Positions 35,763 to 47,535 of a stretch of DNA of 64,000 nucleotides are shown here, one piece after another. The DNA lies in assembly GCA_030386875.1 (NCBI GenBank), contig CM059580.1:3686838-3750837 (forward strand), read 5' to 3'. This stretch comes from Morinoia aosen (Eukaryota; Arthropoda; Malacostraca; Amphipoda; Talitridae). The position numbers and the translations under genes were made by a program. How positions within the stretch are numbered: position 1 is the first letter of the stretch; each line of letters begins with the position of its first letter. The notes beneath the pieces are model-generated. The model did no database searches and had not been told where the DNA came from. It saw nothing but the letters and a program-made list of their open reading frames with translations.

Positions 35763-35910
35763 AATGTTGACTTTGATGGATTGATGGTGACTTTGATGGA
35801 TTGATGGTGACTTTGATGGATTGATGTTGACTTTGATGGATTGATGGTGACTTTGATGGATTGATGGTAACGCTGATGGATTGATGGTGACGTTGATGGA
35901 TTGATGGATG
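35763..35910. repeat. 22-bp repeat, ~7 copies
   Basis: The unit is TTGATGGTGACTTTGATGGA. It lies immediately left of the second 20-bp satellite and ends in GATGGATGG. Confidence 0.9.
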
Positions 35911-38140
35911 GCGACGTACACAACGTACAGGTGACGTACACAACGTACACGCGACGTACACAACGTACACGCGACGTACACAACGTACACGCGACGTACA
36001 CAACGTACACGCGACGTACACAAAGTACACGCGACGAACACAACGTACACGCGACGTACACAACGTACACGCGACGTACACAACGTACACGCGACGTACA
36101 CAACGTACACGCGACGTACACAACGTACACACGACGTACACAACGTACACACGACGTACACAACGTACACGCGACGTACACAACGTACACGCGACGTACA
36201 CAACGTACACGCGACGTACACAACGTACACGCGACGTACACAACGTACACGCGACGTACACAACGTACACGCGACGTACACAACGTACACGCGACGTACA
36301 CAACGTACACGCGACGTACACAACGTACACGCGACGTACACAACGTACACGCGACGTACACAACGTACACGCGACGTACACAACGTACACGCGACGTACA
36401 TAACGTACACGCGACGTACACAACGTACACGCGACGTACACAACGTACACGCGACGTACACAACGTACACGCGACGTACACAACGTACACGCGACGTACA
36501 CAACGTACACGCGACGTACACAACGTACACGCGACGTACACAACGTACACGCGACGTACACAACGTACACGCGACGTACACAACGTACACGCGACGTACA
36601 CAACGTACACGCGACGTACACAACGTACACGCGACGTACACAACGTACACGCGACGTACACAACGTACACGCGACGTACACAACGTACACGCGACGTACA
36701 CAACGTACACGCGACGTACACAACGCACACGCGACGTACACAACGCACACGCGACGTACACAACGCACACGCGACGTACACAACGCACACGCGACGTACA
36801 CAACGTACACGCGACGTACACAACGTAAACGCGACGTACACAACGTACACGCGACGTACACAACGTACACGCGACGTACACAACGTACACGCGACGTACA
36901 CAACGTACACGCGACGTACACAACGTACACGCGACGTACACAACGTACACGCGACGTACACAACGTACACGCGACGTACACAACGTACACGCGACGTACA
37001 CAACGTACACGCGACGTACACAACGTACACACGACGTACACAACGTACACGCGACGTACACAACGTACACGCGACGTACACAACGTTCACGCGACGTACA
37101 CAACGTTCACGCGACGTACACAACGTTCACGCGACGTACACAACGTACACGCGACGTACACAACGTACACGCGACGTACACAACGTACACGCGACGTACA
37201 CAACGTACACGCGACGCACACAACGTACACGCGACGTACACACCGGACACGCGACGTACACAACGTACACGCGACGTACACAACGTACACGCGACGTACA
37301 CAACGTACACAACGTACACGCGACGTACACAACGTACACACGACGTACACAACGTACACGCGACGTACACAACGTACACGCGACGTACACAACGTACACG
37401 CGACGTACACAACGTACACGCGACGTACACAACGTACACGCGACGTACACAACGTACACGCGACGTACACAACGTACACGCGACGTACACAACGTACACG
37501 CGACGTACACAACGTACACGCGACGTACACAACGTACACGCGACGTGCACAACGTACACGCGACGTGCACAACGTACACGCGACGTACACAACGTACACG
37601 CGACGTACACAACGTACACGTGACGTACACAACGTACACGCGACGTACACAACGTACACGCGACGTACACAAGGTACACGCGACGTACACAACGTTCACG
37701 CGACGTACACAACGTTCACGCGACGTACACAACGTACACGCGACGTACACAACGTACACGCGACGTACACAACGTACACGCGACGTACACAACGTACACG
37801 CGACGTACACAACGTACACGCGACGTACACAACGTACACGCGACGTACACACCGGACACGCGACGTACACAACGTACACGCGACGTACACAACGTACACG
37901 CGACGTACACAACGTACACAACGTACACGCGACGTACACAACGTACACGCGACGTACACAACGTACACGCGACGTACACAACGTACACACGACGTACACA
38001 ACGTACACGCGACGTACACAACGTACACGCGACGTACACAACGTACACGCGACGTACACAACGTACACGCGACGTACACAACGTACACGCGACGTACACA
38101 ACGTACACGCGACGTACACAACGTACACGCGACGTACATG
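35911..38140 (-). repeat. 20-bp satellite, right array (~111 copies), inverted
   Basis: The unit on the + strand is GCGACGTACACAACGTACAC, the reverse complement of the 28.2-kb array's unit. It is very homogeneous. Rare markers (CACCGGACACG at 37242 and 37851, and a 9-bp partial unit at about 37302 and 37911) show that a 609-bp block (30 units plus 9 bp) was duplicated in tandem near the right end. Confidence 0.97.
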
Positions 38141-38537
38141 TCCCGAAGATTACTACTTTATGTGCGTTGAAGTTACCTTAAATTATTTTACTAATTTTGT
38201 ATAATATTTGAGTTCGTTTATTAATTTTTAGAGTTATAAATTCCAGTCTAATTAGTACTTTTGAAATAAATATTCAAGTGACACATGAAGATATTTTAGG
38301 GTAATATTTAGAAAATATTTAGGGTAAAAAATATTAGCGAGCTACCGTAATATTTGTGGGGTAAAATATTCGGATATTTAGAATATTATGCACCTATGAT
38401 AAATTAGATCATCTTAGGGTAATATTTAGGGAATCTTTAGGGTAAAAAATATTAGTGAGCTAAAACCCAATTTATTTGTGTAAAATATTTGGATATTTAG
38501 GGTAGTTCACTCCCCAGAAGGATGAATTTTTCTTTTT
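38141..38537 (-). repeat. AT-rich flank, right arm of an inverted duplication
   Basis: Its reverse complement parallels 27961-28228: TTCAACGCACATAAAG, ATTACCCTAAAATATC and TTTTTTACCCTAAA. It is longer than the left arm because a ~112-bp block with TTAGGGTAAAAAATATTAG occurs twice (about 38290-38395 and 38408-38510). Confidence 0.75.
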
Positions 38538-40040
38538 ATGGGAAGTAGCGCTCCCAGGGGGAAGATGTGAGGTCCCAGGGAAATAAACGATCCCAGGGGG
38601 AAGATGTGAGGTCCCAGGGAAATAAACGATCCCAGGGGGAAGATGTGAGGTCCCAGGGAAATAAACGATCCTAGGGGAAAGATGTGAGGTCCCAGGGAAA
38701 TAAACCATCCCAGGTGAAAGATGTGAGGTCCCAGGGAAATAAACGATCCCAGGTGAAAGATGTGAGGTCCCAGGGAAATAAACGATCCCAGGGGAAAGAT
38801 GTGAGGTCCCAGGGAAATAAACGATCCCAGGTGAAAGATGTGAGGTCCCAGGGAAATAAACCATCCCAGGTGAAAGATGTGAGGTCCCAGGGAAATAAAC
38901 GATCCCAGGGGGAAGATGTGAGGTCCCAGGGAAATAAACCATCCCAGGTGAAAGATGTGAGGTCCCAGGGAAATAAACCATCCCAGGTGAAAGATGTGAG
39001 GTCCCAGGGAAATAAACGATCCCAGGTGAAAGATGTGAGGTCCCAGGGAAATAAACCATCCCAGGTGAAAGATGTGAGGTCCAAGGGAAATAAACCATCC
39101 CAGGTGAAAGATGTGAGGTCCCAGGGAAATAAACGATCCCAGGGGGAAGATGTGAGGTCCCAGGGAAATAAACCATCCCAGGTGAAAGATGTGAGGTCCC
39201 AGGGAAATAAACGATCCCAGGTGAAAGATGTGAGGTCCCAGGGAAATAAACGATCCCAGGGGGAAGATGTGAGGTCCCAGGGAAATAAACCATACCAGGT
39301 GAAAGATGTGAGGTCCCAGGGAAATAAACGATCCCAGGTGAAAGATGTGAGGTCCCAGGGAAATAAACGATCCCAGGTGAAAGATGTGAGGTCCAAGGGA
39401 AATAAACCATCCCAGGTGAAAGATGTGAGGTCCCAGGGAAATAAACGATCCCAGGGGGAAGATGTGAGGTCCCAGGGAAATAAACCATCCCAGGTGAAAG
39501 ATGTGAGGTCCCAGGGAAATAAACGATCCCAGGGGGAAGATGTGAGGTCCCAGGGAAATAAACCATCCCAGGTGAAAGATGTGAGGTCCCAGGGAAATAA
39601 ACGATCCCAGGTGAAAGATGTGAGGTCCCAGGGAAATAAACCATCCCAGGTGAAAGATGTGAGGTCCCAGGGAAATAAACGATCCCAGGTGAAAGATGTG
39701 AGGTCCCAGGGAAATAAACGATCCCAGGGGGAAGATGTGAGGTCCCAGGGAAATAAACCATCCCAGGTGAAAGATGTGAGGTCCCAGGGAAATAAACCAT
39801 CCCAGGTGAAAGATGTGAGGTCCCAGGGAAATAAACCATCCCAGGTGAAAGATGTGAGGTCCCAGGGAAATAAACGATCCCAGGGGGAAGATGTGAGGTC
39901 CCAGGGAAATAAACGATCCCAGGTGAAAGATGTGAGGTCCCAGGGAAATAAACCATCCCAGGTGAAAGATGTGAGGTCCCAGGGAAATAAACGATCCCAG
40001 GGGGAAGATGTGAGGTCCCAGGGAAATAAACGATCCAATA
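38538..40040 (-). repeat. 39-bp satellite derived from the end of element D (~38 copies)
   Basis: The unit holds GATGTGAGGTCCCAGGGAAA and TAAACGATCCCAGGTGAAA. Its left edge (TATGGGAAGT, GCTCCCAGGGGGAAGATGTG, AGGTCCC) aligns at roughly 38 of 43 positions with the reverse complement of the D end at 27918-27960. Early left units have the GGGGGAAG form, most like D. The length is a multiple of three, so several frames are open (FPGTSHLSPG type) without being genes. Confidence 0.93.
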
Positions 40041-40525
40041 AAACCCAATTTAAAAAAACCCGCGATAATCTAAGCAAAAAAACGTGAGAAATGCTAATAA
40101 AAAGTCATTAATTCCGGCAAAAAATAACGGCAATAATTCAATGAAAGAAGAAGCAAAACATCATAAGGCTGTAAGTCCATAGAAAGCAAAATAAGGCAAT
40201 AATTCTAGAAAAAAAGTAATAATTCAACATGAAACAAAATATTTCCAGAAAAAAACGATAATTCAACAAAAAGGAGACAATATTTCCAGAAATCTTTTCA
40301 AGAAAATGAATATTTTTCGGAAAAAAAAATAATTGAACAAAAGAAGCAACAACTCAACAAAAAGTCACCAATTGCACAGAAGCAGAGCACGGCACAAACC
40401 AGAACAAATAAATAAATACAAATTTTCTATGGAATTGGCGCAAGAAAATCCCGGCCGCTGCTGCGACCGTTGCCGCAGTAACGGTTTGGGGGCAGAAAAT
40501 AGCGGACTTTGTGCCTGGAGTAGGC
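40041..40525. repeat. A-rich degenerate repeat and unique DNA
   Basis: AATAATTCAACAAAAAG- and ATTTCCAGAAAAA-like motifs recur irregularly to about 40380. After that there is a short GC-richer piece (CCGGCCGCTGCTGCGACCG). No gene is supported. Confidence 0.4.
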
Positions 40526-40850
40526 CGTGGTGGTGGTGTTATTGGTGGTGTGGTGTTGTTGTGGGTGGTGTTGTTGGTGGTGTGGTGGTGTTGGTGTGGT
40601 GGTGTGGTGTTGTGGGTGGTGTGGTGTTATTGGTGGTGTGGTGTTGTTGTGGTGGTGTTGTTGGTGGTGTGGTGGTGTTGGTGTGGTGGTGTTGGTGTGG
40701 TGGTGTGGTGTTGTGGGTGGTGTGGTGTTATTGGTGGTGTGGTGTTGTTGGTGGTGTGGTGTTGTGGGTGTGGTGTTGGTGGTGTGGTGTTGTGGGTGGT
40801 GTGGTGGTATTGTGGGTGGTGTGGTGGTGTAGGTGGGGGTGTTATTGATG
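40526..40850. repeat. G/T-rich repeat of GGTGGTGTGGTGTTGT units
   Basis: An irregular array of GTGTTGTTGGTGGTGTGGTG. A ~95-bp block containing GGTGTTATTGGTGGTGTGGT occurs twice (about 40620 and 40720). Confidence 0.88.
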
Positions 40851-40927
40851 GAGGTGCCGTGATTTCAACAGGCATGGAACAGTGAAATAGAGAAGAAACT
40901 TTATTAGATAAAATCAAATATAAGTCG

Positions 40928-41222
40928 AAGCCTCCCTAGTCGCAAAATACGTTTCGAAGAGAGGAAGGAGGAAGGCACCATTCAGTATGGAGTTGAGGGA
41001 ACGCGGAATCTACGCACAAGGTGCACAGAAACAGTAAGCTAAGAAAGAAGTTCATGAAACAAGACAAAAGTAGAAGAAGAAAGCAATAGGTGCTGAAAAA
41101 CAGGACAGCAGTCAACCGAAAAAAGATGGTCCGTAACAAAACAAAAACCTATTCTATTTCTACACAAGGAAGGCCTACCTCACCCTCAGCTCGGGACCTC
41201 ACATGTGTCCCTGGGGGGCCAC
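40928..41222 (+). mobile_element. Element D, copy 5
   Basis: GAAGCCTCCCTAGTCG starts the 5' part. The conserved core is at 41000-41179, with no VNTR units. The end is CAGCTCGGGACCTCACAT then GTGTCCCTGGGGGGCCACAC. Confidence 0.82.
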
Positions 41223-41469
41223 ACTTCTCACAGAGGCCAAATGGATTAGAAAAAATGTATAAATTGTTCAGAAAATAGCATTGTCACTAACTTCAAGTGT
41301 CTTTATATTTCGAAATGAACATCTTAATAATCAAATAAAACAAAAAAAAACATATGCCGCATAAATCCCCATATCTCTTCACTAAATGAACACACTCACT
41401 ACTGTTTTATACGTTTATTCAGTTATTTCAATAAATATTGTGTTTTTTTATACAAAGCACTTCAGTTAA
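41223..41469. other. Unique spacer
   Basis: AT-rich, with no supported gene. Confidence 0.4.
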
Positions 41470-41675
41470 ACCATTCTATCACAGTTCCCCACTCTACCCA
41501 GGTGTTCTCCCCGTTGGGAAAAGGGAGAACTCAGCCACAATTCCCCACTCTACCCAGGTGTTCTCCCCGTTGGGAAAAGGGAGAACTCAGCCACAATTCC
41601 CCACTCTACCCAGGTGTTCTCCCCGTTGGGAAAAGGGAGAACTCAGCCACAATTCCCCACTCTACCCAGGTGTCG
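41470..41675. repeat. 54-bp repeat, ~4 copies
   Basis: The unit contains CCACTCTACCCAGGTGTTCT, CCCCGTTGGGAAAAGGGAGA and ACTCAGCCACAATTC. It is nearly perfect. Confidence 0.95.
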
Positions 41676-42463
41676 GAAATGGGTACCGGCTTGACCGGGG
41701 GTAACCGTCATGGCGTCCTGGTGTTAGTTATGAGGCATTTGATATACCATTGTACAAGGTGATATGTTTCAAGCTAGATTAGTTGGAATAAAGCATCATT
41801 TAACAGTTTTCGCTGGAGTCGGACATGCCTGCTAAATAGAAACACGCTGTGTGGCTGCCCCAGTGACCAAGATGGCTGCCGCTCAGCCATCTGGCGGGCC
41901 GAACTTGAAGTCAACTGGCGTGGGCGCAAAAGCCATGTGGCATACCAGACTGGTTTGTATGCCAATAAGAGGGATGCCATCCCAAGCAATGCCATTTACA
42001 GAAACCACATGGCTTGGTTTCACATTTCCATCGAATCCAAAAACCCAAACCAAATTAAATAATTTAAAACCACACATGCCAGATGCTACTTTAAATCCTA
42101 AAGCAAAAAAACAACACTTATTCGACTATAATTCTAAAACTTCAACCAAACTTTGAAAAATCCCACTTAGAAGACTATAATTCCAAAACCAAGTGAAAAA
42201 AAGACAGAAAACAATAGTTCCAAAACTAAACCTAAAAATCCTACTCATTCTGAAATTTAAACCAAACACATAACCCAATAATAACATTTCACAAACTGAA
42301 TACAAATACCCTCCCTCTCTACCCCCCTCTTCCATCCCCCACCCTCCCCCCTCCCCCCCGACCGTGGAGCACAACCCTGTTGGAAGAGACCACGTGGCCG
42401 ACACCCCAAGTGTTGGTCACACATAGTTTCTGCGACCTCTGGGGCGGGGCTGTGACCTCCCCA
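41676..42463. other. Unclassified region with GC-richer core
   Basis: At 41865-42000 a GC-richer core starts with CCAAGATGGCTGCCGC and holds an open frame to 42156 (MAAAQPSGGPNLKS onward). It has no recognisable family. It may be a decayed repeat. The rest is A-rich with a C-rich tract near 42310-42360. Confidence 0.3.
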
Positions 42464-43112
42464 GGGGGAGCTGTTGGAGTGGTGGGGAAGTTATGATAGT
42501 GGTGAAGGAGTTTTGATAGTGGTGGGGGAGTTTTGATAGTGGTGGGGGAGTTTTGATAGTGGTGGGGGAGTTTTGATAGTGGTGGGGGAGTTTTGATAGT
42601 GGTGGGGGAGTTGTGAGAGTGGTGGGGGAGTTGTGAGAGTGGTGGGGGAGTTGTGAGAGGGGTGGGGGAGTTGTGAGAGTGGTGGGGGAGTTGTGAGAGT
42701 GGTGGGGGAGTTGTGAGAGTGGTGGGGGAGTTGTGAGAGTGGTGGGGGAGTTGTGAGAGGGGTGGGGGAGTTGTGAGAGTGGTGGGGGAGTTGTGAGAGT
42801 GGTGGGGGAGTTGTGAGAGTGGTGGGGGAGTTGTGAGAGTGGTGGGGGAGTTGTGAGAGTGGTGGGGGAGTTGTGAGAGTGGTGGGGGAGTTGTGAGAGT
42901 GGTGGGGGAGTTCTGAGAGTGGTGGGGGAGTTGTGAGAGGGGTGGGGGAGTTGTGAGAGTGGTGGGGGAGTTGTGAGAGTGGTGGGGGAGTTGTGAGAGT
43001 GGTGGGGGAGTTGTGAGAGTGGTGGGGGAGTTGTGAGAGTGGTGGGGGAGTTGTGAGTGGTGGGGGAGTTGTGATAGTGGTGGGGGAGTTGTGATAGTGG
43101 TGGGGGGGTTGT
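42464..43112. repeat. 20-bp satellite (GGTGGGGGAGTTGTGAGAGT), ~32 copies
   Basis: The left five units have TTTTGATAGT instead of TTGTGAGAGT, so the array has two monomer types. It is strongly G-rich on the + strand. Confidence 0.96.
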
Positions 43113-43173
43113 GGGAGGGAGAGGGCTGTCGTTTTTTGGCTTCGCCAGAATTGTTGTTCTCAAAAAATGATTC

Positions 43174-43402
43174 TTAACACGTTAAGTGTGGCACGTTAAA
43201 CTGAAGTTCGATAACCACACTCAAATTCAAAGTCATTAGTTGTAAGAAATTTTGAAAATAGCAAACATGAACTGGATCATGCCTTCATTTAGCTTTCATT
43301 TAGTGTTGATAAAAAACCGAGTCAGGACTGTAGGTCGGTCAGCAGCATTATGAAAACCACCTAAGTGACCACCGGTGGTTCACGCAGCACTTAACGTGTT
43401 AA
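43174..43402 (+). mobile_element. TTAA-type MITE with perfect 15-bp TIR
   Basis: The left end TTAACACGTTAAGTG and right end CACTTAACGTGTTAA are perfectly complementary. Internal hallmarks are AACTGAAGTTCGATAAC, GGTCGGTCAGCAGCAT and CCACCGGTGGTTCACG. It lies just upstream of gene B's first recognised exon. Confidence 0.8.
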
Positions 43403-43495
43403 TAATCAAATAATCTTATTTTAATAATCTTTCTACTCTAATCTAATAATTTTTGTCTATGGCCACTAATAAAAATAAATTATTCCTCCCCGCAG

Positions 43496-46400
43496 GAGAA
43501 ATTGCAGCGATACCTGCAAGGCTCATCCCTAAGACCGCATTTCGCAAAGCTACCTTCCTCGGACTGGAGCTCTAACTTCAGCATCAAAAGCCCAAGAGAA
43601 AGTTTGTCGTCAACTTCAACAAACCAACAAAAACTGCAAACTTTGAATTTATCCTTCGCCGCTGCTAATTATCGCATCCAAAAAAACGCGCGGACTCAAT
43701 TTAACCAATTCCACACCGATTCCAGTAGTTTTCATTCCGGTATCTCGGATGCGTATATTCCCAGTTCTGATCCCCTGAACGGTAACCTACACAAGGCAAG
43801 AAAGTCAGCTTTAAATCAAGGAGATACTACAGAATATCCGTCCTTCTGCAGTCCCCGTGAAAGTCTTGCTTCTTTTAACAATAAAAATAAATCTAATTTT
43901 GAATTAGTAAGCAAAAACTGCACTTCGTTTCAAAATAAAGAGCAGAATCTCAAACGTCACCTGGTTTTCGGAGACAACTTAACGAGCGAAAAAGAATCGA
44001 AATCGAAAGAAAAAGCTTTCTCTCACGGTTCTCTACACACTCCATCCTTTGGTTGCCCTAGCAACGTCGAATTTCCACTTTACCCATCAAAAACCGGAGG
44101 AAAATCTCAACAACCTTACCAAGATAGAAGTGAAACAGACTTTTCGCCTATCCGGGCTAAGAAATTCAACTCAGAAGCCGAGGAATTTACCCGAGAAGTT
44201 GAAAGCAAAACTGGGGTTGACACCACTTCGATTTGGGCAAAGAAACCTTCTGGTGAAACTCGCATCCACGATATTTTAAAACTTTTTGGAGAATCTACGC
44301 CTCGCAGACTCAGTAAAAGCCTAGGAGAATTCGATCCCAATAATTCACTCACAGGAGACCAGGAATTTGGCAAAGCAATTCGCAAGCGAAAACCTAACAC
44401 TGAGGTCGACCTTGAATCTAATCTGACCAGTCCAAGAGTGAGGGACAAAGTCAAGAAATTCGAAGCATACGATAGCTTTCGCCCTCGACAAATTACCACA
44501 AAACTCAAAAATCCCACCCCGAAAGTTGACCATCCTGCTCAAAAGTTGTTCGGAAGGAAGCTGTCCATCACCAACATCGAAGAATTCAAACAAGAAAACT
44601 TCAGTGATTCTCAAACTTCTGCAAAAAGTTTCTCGTCTCCGACGGTCTACAAACCTCTTCAATCCAGCAACCACCTTGAAAACGATTTCCAACGCATTTA
44701 TGAAGACTACGAACCCTACTTTTTTGCCGATCGTGCAAGTAGCGCTGACAAAACTGAAGGATCGTCTGATTTCTTGACTCCTAGATCCCAAGTTTCGTCA
44801 CCCTTCGGCAAATTCAGTCCTCGGCAATTTCTATCTCCGATTCCAAAAGAGCATCCGAATAAACAAATTGACACGCGAAACAGTCATTCGAAAGTCACAG
44901 TCGAAAAGTTCAGAGCCAGGCCAGACAGACAGTCGTCTTCCGAAAGCACAGAGTGCATTATCAGTGACAGGGAAAGTTTGACAGACACTGGGGAAGTGAA
45001 TCTCAAAACTGTCATTCACATCACCAAAAAAAGAAGCAAATCTACTCCCGAGATCGAGAAGAAATACGATTCTATTTCGTCTGCTTTCCTAAAACGAGAG
45101 AACCCAAGGCATTCTTTGGAAAATTTTCAAACATCCCGGCTGGCTGAACCATCTGCTCCTGGAAGAATTAAAGTATCAATCAGAACGAATCAGAAGCCTG
45201 GAGATGTTGAGCCGAACAACTCCCGTATGTTCGTTAAGCAAAGTGATGCATACAGCCGGTCAACGAGAGCCAGTGCATTCAATGTGAGAGAAACCATTGA
45301 AAAAAGAGCAATTGAACAAGAACGATACGAGCGGAAACTCCGGAGGAAAAAACTACGAGAACAGTTGAGAACCGCATCCGAAAATAGAGAAAGGTTGAGT
45401 TCCACAGAATCCGAGGCATCATCGGTGTACGTCAGCTGCAGCTCGGTCAGGTCGAAATCACTGAGCTCTCTGGACCAAGATGCAGAAGAAAACAGATGCG
45501 AGAGTCCTCTAATTAAAGTTCAGTCAAACCCAACCCTGGAGACGGAAAAGCAGAAAATCAGCGATTACTTGTACTGCAGCAACTTAACGGACACCTCGTC
45601 ATGCCTCAGTTCAAGACTTGTCGCTAATGCTATGTCGCCGGCCTGTGTCAGTCCTGCCCCCAGTAACTCTTCAAATCGTTCACGAAGAGCCCAATACAAC
45701 GCTGTGAAAAATAAAGACGTAGAAGATACTTCGAATTCGCCGTTCGCCAAACAAGGATACAGAGCGAGGTCCTTGGAAGAAAGGTCTCTAACTGATTCAG
45801 AAAAATGGCGTATAAAACAGGATGAAATTTATGAGCCAGAGCAAGCGACAGGTTTTGAAAAAGGGAAGAAATCCTCAAGCTACACATTCTCAATCCCAGG
45901 AGGCGAGAGGGAGAAGGCTATCAATCGCTTTGCCCGAGAACGAAGAAGTTTGAAGTCCAACCAATTCTTGGAGGACGAGTCTTTGGAAAAAGACTCTTCG
46001 GTAGCGTCAGTCGAGCCGGAGTGGATCCGAAGGGCAAGGAAGAAATTGGAATCTCTAAACTTGCCGCTGTGCTCGACTACTGAAGTAGGGTCGGTGTCCT
46101 CTCACTTGACCGAATCTTCATCTGCTTGGAGTAGAGGAGGACTAGACGCTTTAGACGACCTCCGACAAGAAACTTCTAGAATCAGCGTGGTCTTGGCAGA
46201 GGAGGCGCAAGCAAGAGTTCAGAAAGATTTACGTCTCATCAGTCAACAGAGCAATATGCTGGAATACGAAAAAGCAAGTGCACCCGGGAAGAGCCAGTTG
46301 GCCATAGCAGATCGTCCGAACAGGGTTTCGTTCGGAGACCAACCGGAGAACAACAGCCACGAGAATGGGACCAACGTCAAGTGGACCACCTCCCAGTTGC

Positions 46401-47027
46401 CTCAGGCCCCTAGAGAAGAAGTTAGGTTCGGTGATCTAAAGAGAGACTGGGGCGGTGTCCAAAATAACTCTAAAACCACTTCCTCGGGCAAGACCAAGGA
46501 AATGAGGTTTGGAGAAGTCCAGGTAACTGACATCCCGAACTGTAAAAACGATGGATCGACCAACGAAAGGCGTCGATCTTCATCGTCATATAAGGAATCA
46601 ACTACCAAGAAATTACTGCCCAACTCGAATCTCCCGATGACACTTTTTGGAGATTCCCCAAATGATAACATTTCTTCATCGGCCTCCAGCGAGCCTAAAT
46701 CAAGCTCAAAATTCGAGTCCATCTCCGGTCCAGATCCAACAACGATGTCTGCTGAGCAGCTCAACCAGAACGTGGAAGAATACGACTTCCCCATCCCAAC
46801 GGGGACAGAAGATACGGAAGAACTCATGCGGTTCCTCGAAGAAAGTATAAAGAAAGCGGAAGAAGTGCCGGAGTTTGTTTCATCAGATGACTACGCAACG
46901 AAAACCAAGCCGAAGAGCATTTTGAAGAGACGGTCCAGTGAAAACGTAGCTTCTGGGGCACAGAAGGAAGAAGAGAGACTCAAGTGGGAGAGGCGGAAAA
47001 GTTCGCCAGCGGGATGGACTGAGCCAG
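43496..47027 (+). CDS. Gene B, exon 1 of those visible: disordered Ser/Lys/Glu-rich protein
   Basis: It follows a TATTCCTCCCCGCAG acceptor (43493-43495), enters in phase 0 (EKLQRYLQGSS) and stays open for 1,177 codons to CAG|GTGAGT at 47028. No folded domain is recognisable. The sequence is Ser/Lys/Glu/Arg-rich with many SPR and SxxSP motifs. Around residue 605 there is a basic, coiled-coil-like stretch (EQERYERKLRRKKLREQL), and at about 841 EWIRRARKKLESLNL. Four related short motifs with FGD or FGE (RVSFGDQ, VRFGDLK, MRFGEVQ, LFGDSP) lie at about residues 942-1050. RVSF fits the RVxF docking motif of protein phosphatase 1. KSILKRRSSEN and RRKSSP near the end look like basophilic kinase sites. 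A cytoskeletal or scaffold role is possible but unproven. Upstream exons are not identified. Confidence 0.85.
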
Positions 47028-47109
47028 GTGAGTTGTGAGCACTACGGAGGAGAACGGAGTGGGAACTAGTTTCTGCGTGCTGACAGAGGCTTGCTGATGA
47101 GGGCTAGGT

Positions 47110-47535
47110 TAGGTTACGTTTGGATGGTCTGCCTTTGGATGGTGTACCTTCGAATGACCTACCTTCGAATGACCTACCTTCGAATGACCTACCTTCGAAT
47201 GACCTACCTTCGAATGACCTACCTTCGAATGACCTACCTTCGAATGACCTACGTACGAATGACCTACCTTTGGATGACCTACCTTTGGATGACCTACCTT
47301 TGGATGACCTACCTTTGGATGGTCAACCTTTGAATGGTCAACCTTTGGATGGTCTACCTTTGAAGGTTCAACCTTTGGATGGTCTACCTTTGGATGGTTT
47401 ACCTTTGGATGGTCTACCTTTGGATGGTCAACCTTTGAATGGTCTACCTTTAGATGGTCAACCTTCTAATGACTTACCTTGTAAAATTGGTCAAAAGTAA
47501 TCGACGAATGAGGGTCCACCTATCTGAACGCTCTA
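47110..47535 (+). pseudogene. Broken intronic copy of a gene B exon 2 segment with 15-bp repeats
   Basis: Some 25 units of 15 bp (GACCTACCTTCGAAT, GGTCTACCTTTGGAT) encode PSNDL/PLDGL repeats and run into GTAAAATTGGTCAAAAG, then a stop. Exon 2 at 53078-53320 has the same organisation: PSDGL repeats and then CGTAAAATCGGCCAAAAGGA. Similarity continues past the stop: TCGACGAATGAGGGTCCACC here against TCGGCGATTGAGGTTCCACC in the exon. The intronic copy lacks a splice context and carries stops, so I call it a partial exon duplication that has decayed. Confidence 0.7.

Noticed and set aside
28185-38204. Open frames (CTSRVRCVRRVYVV and RRTQRTRDVHNVHATYT types) over the 20-bp arrays
   Set aside because: The 20-bp unit reads open in several frames on both strands. 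Frame shifts from the 9-bp partial unit do not interrupt them, so there is no sign of selection.
38472-40087. Frames of ~500 codons over the 39-bp satellite
   Set aside because: 39 is a multiple of three, so any stop-free frame persists. Three minus frames and one plus frame are open together, and the unit traces to a transposon end.
41851-42156. 101-codon frame with MAAPVTKMAAAQPSGG start as a gene
   Set aside because: No splice sites match it to gene B, the composition fades into A-rich sequence, and the CCAAGATGGC core also occurs at 27173. Left unassigned.
42417-43163. Minus-strand frame of 248 codons (SPTTLTTPPPLSQLPHH)
   Set aside because: It is produced by the 20-bp GGTGGGGGAG satellite and continues unchanged through it, with no start or splice context.
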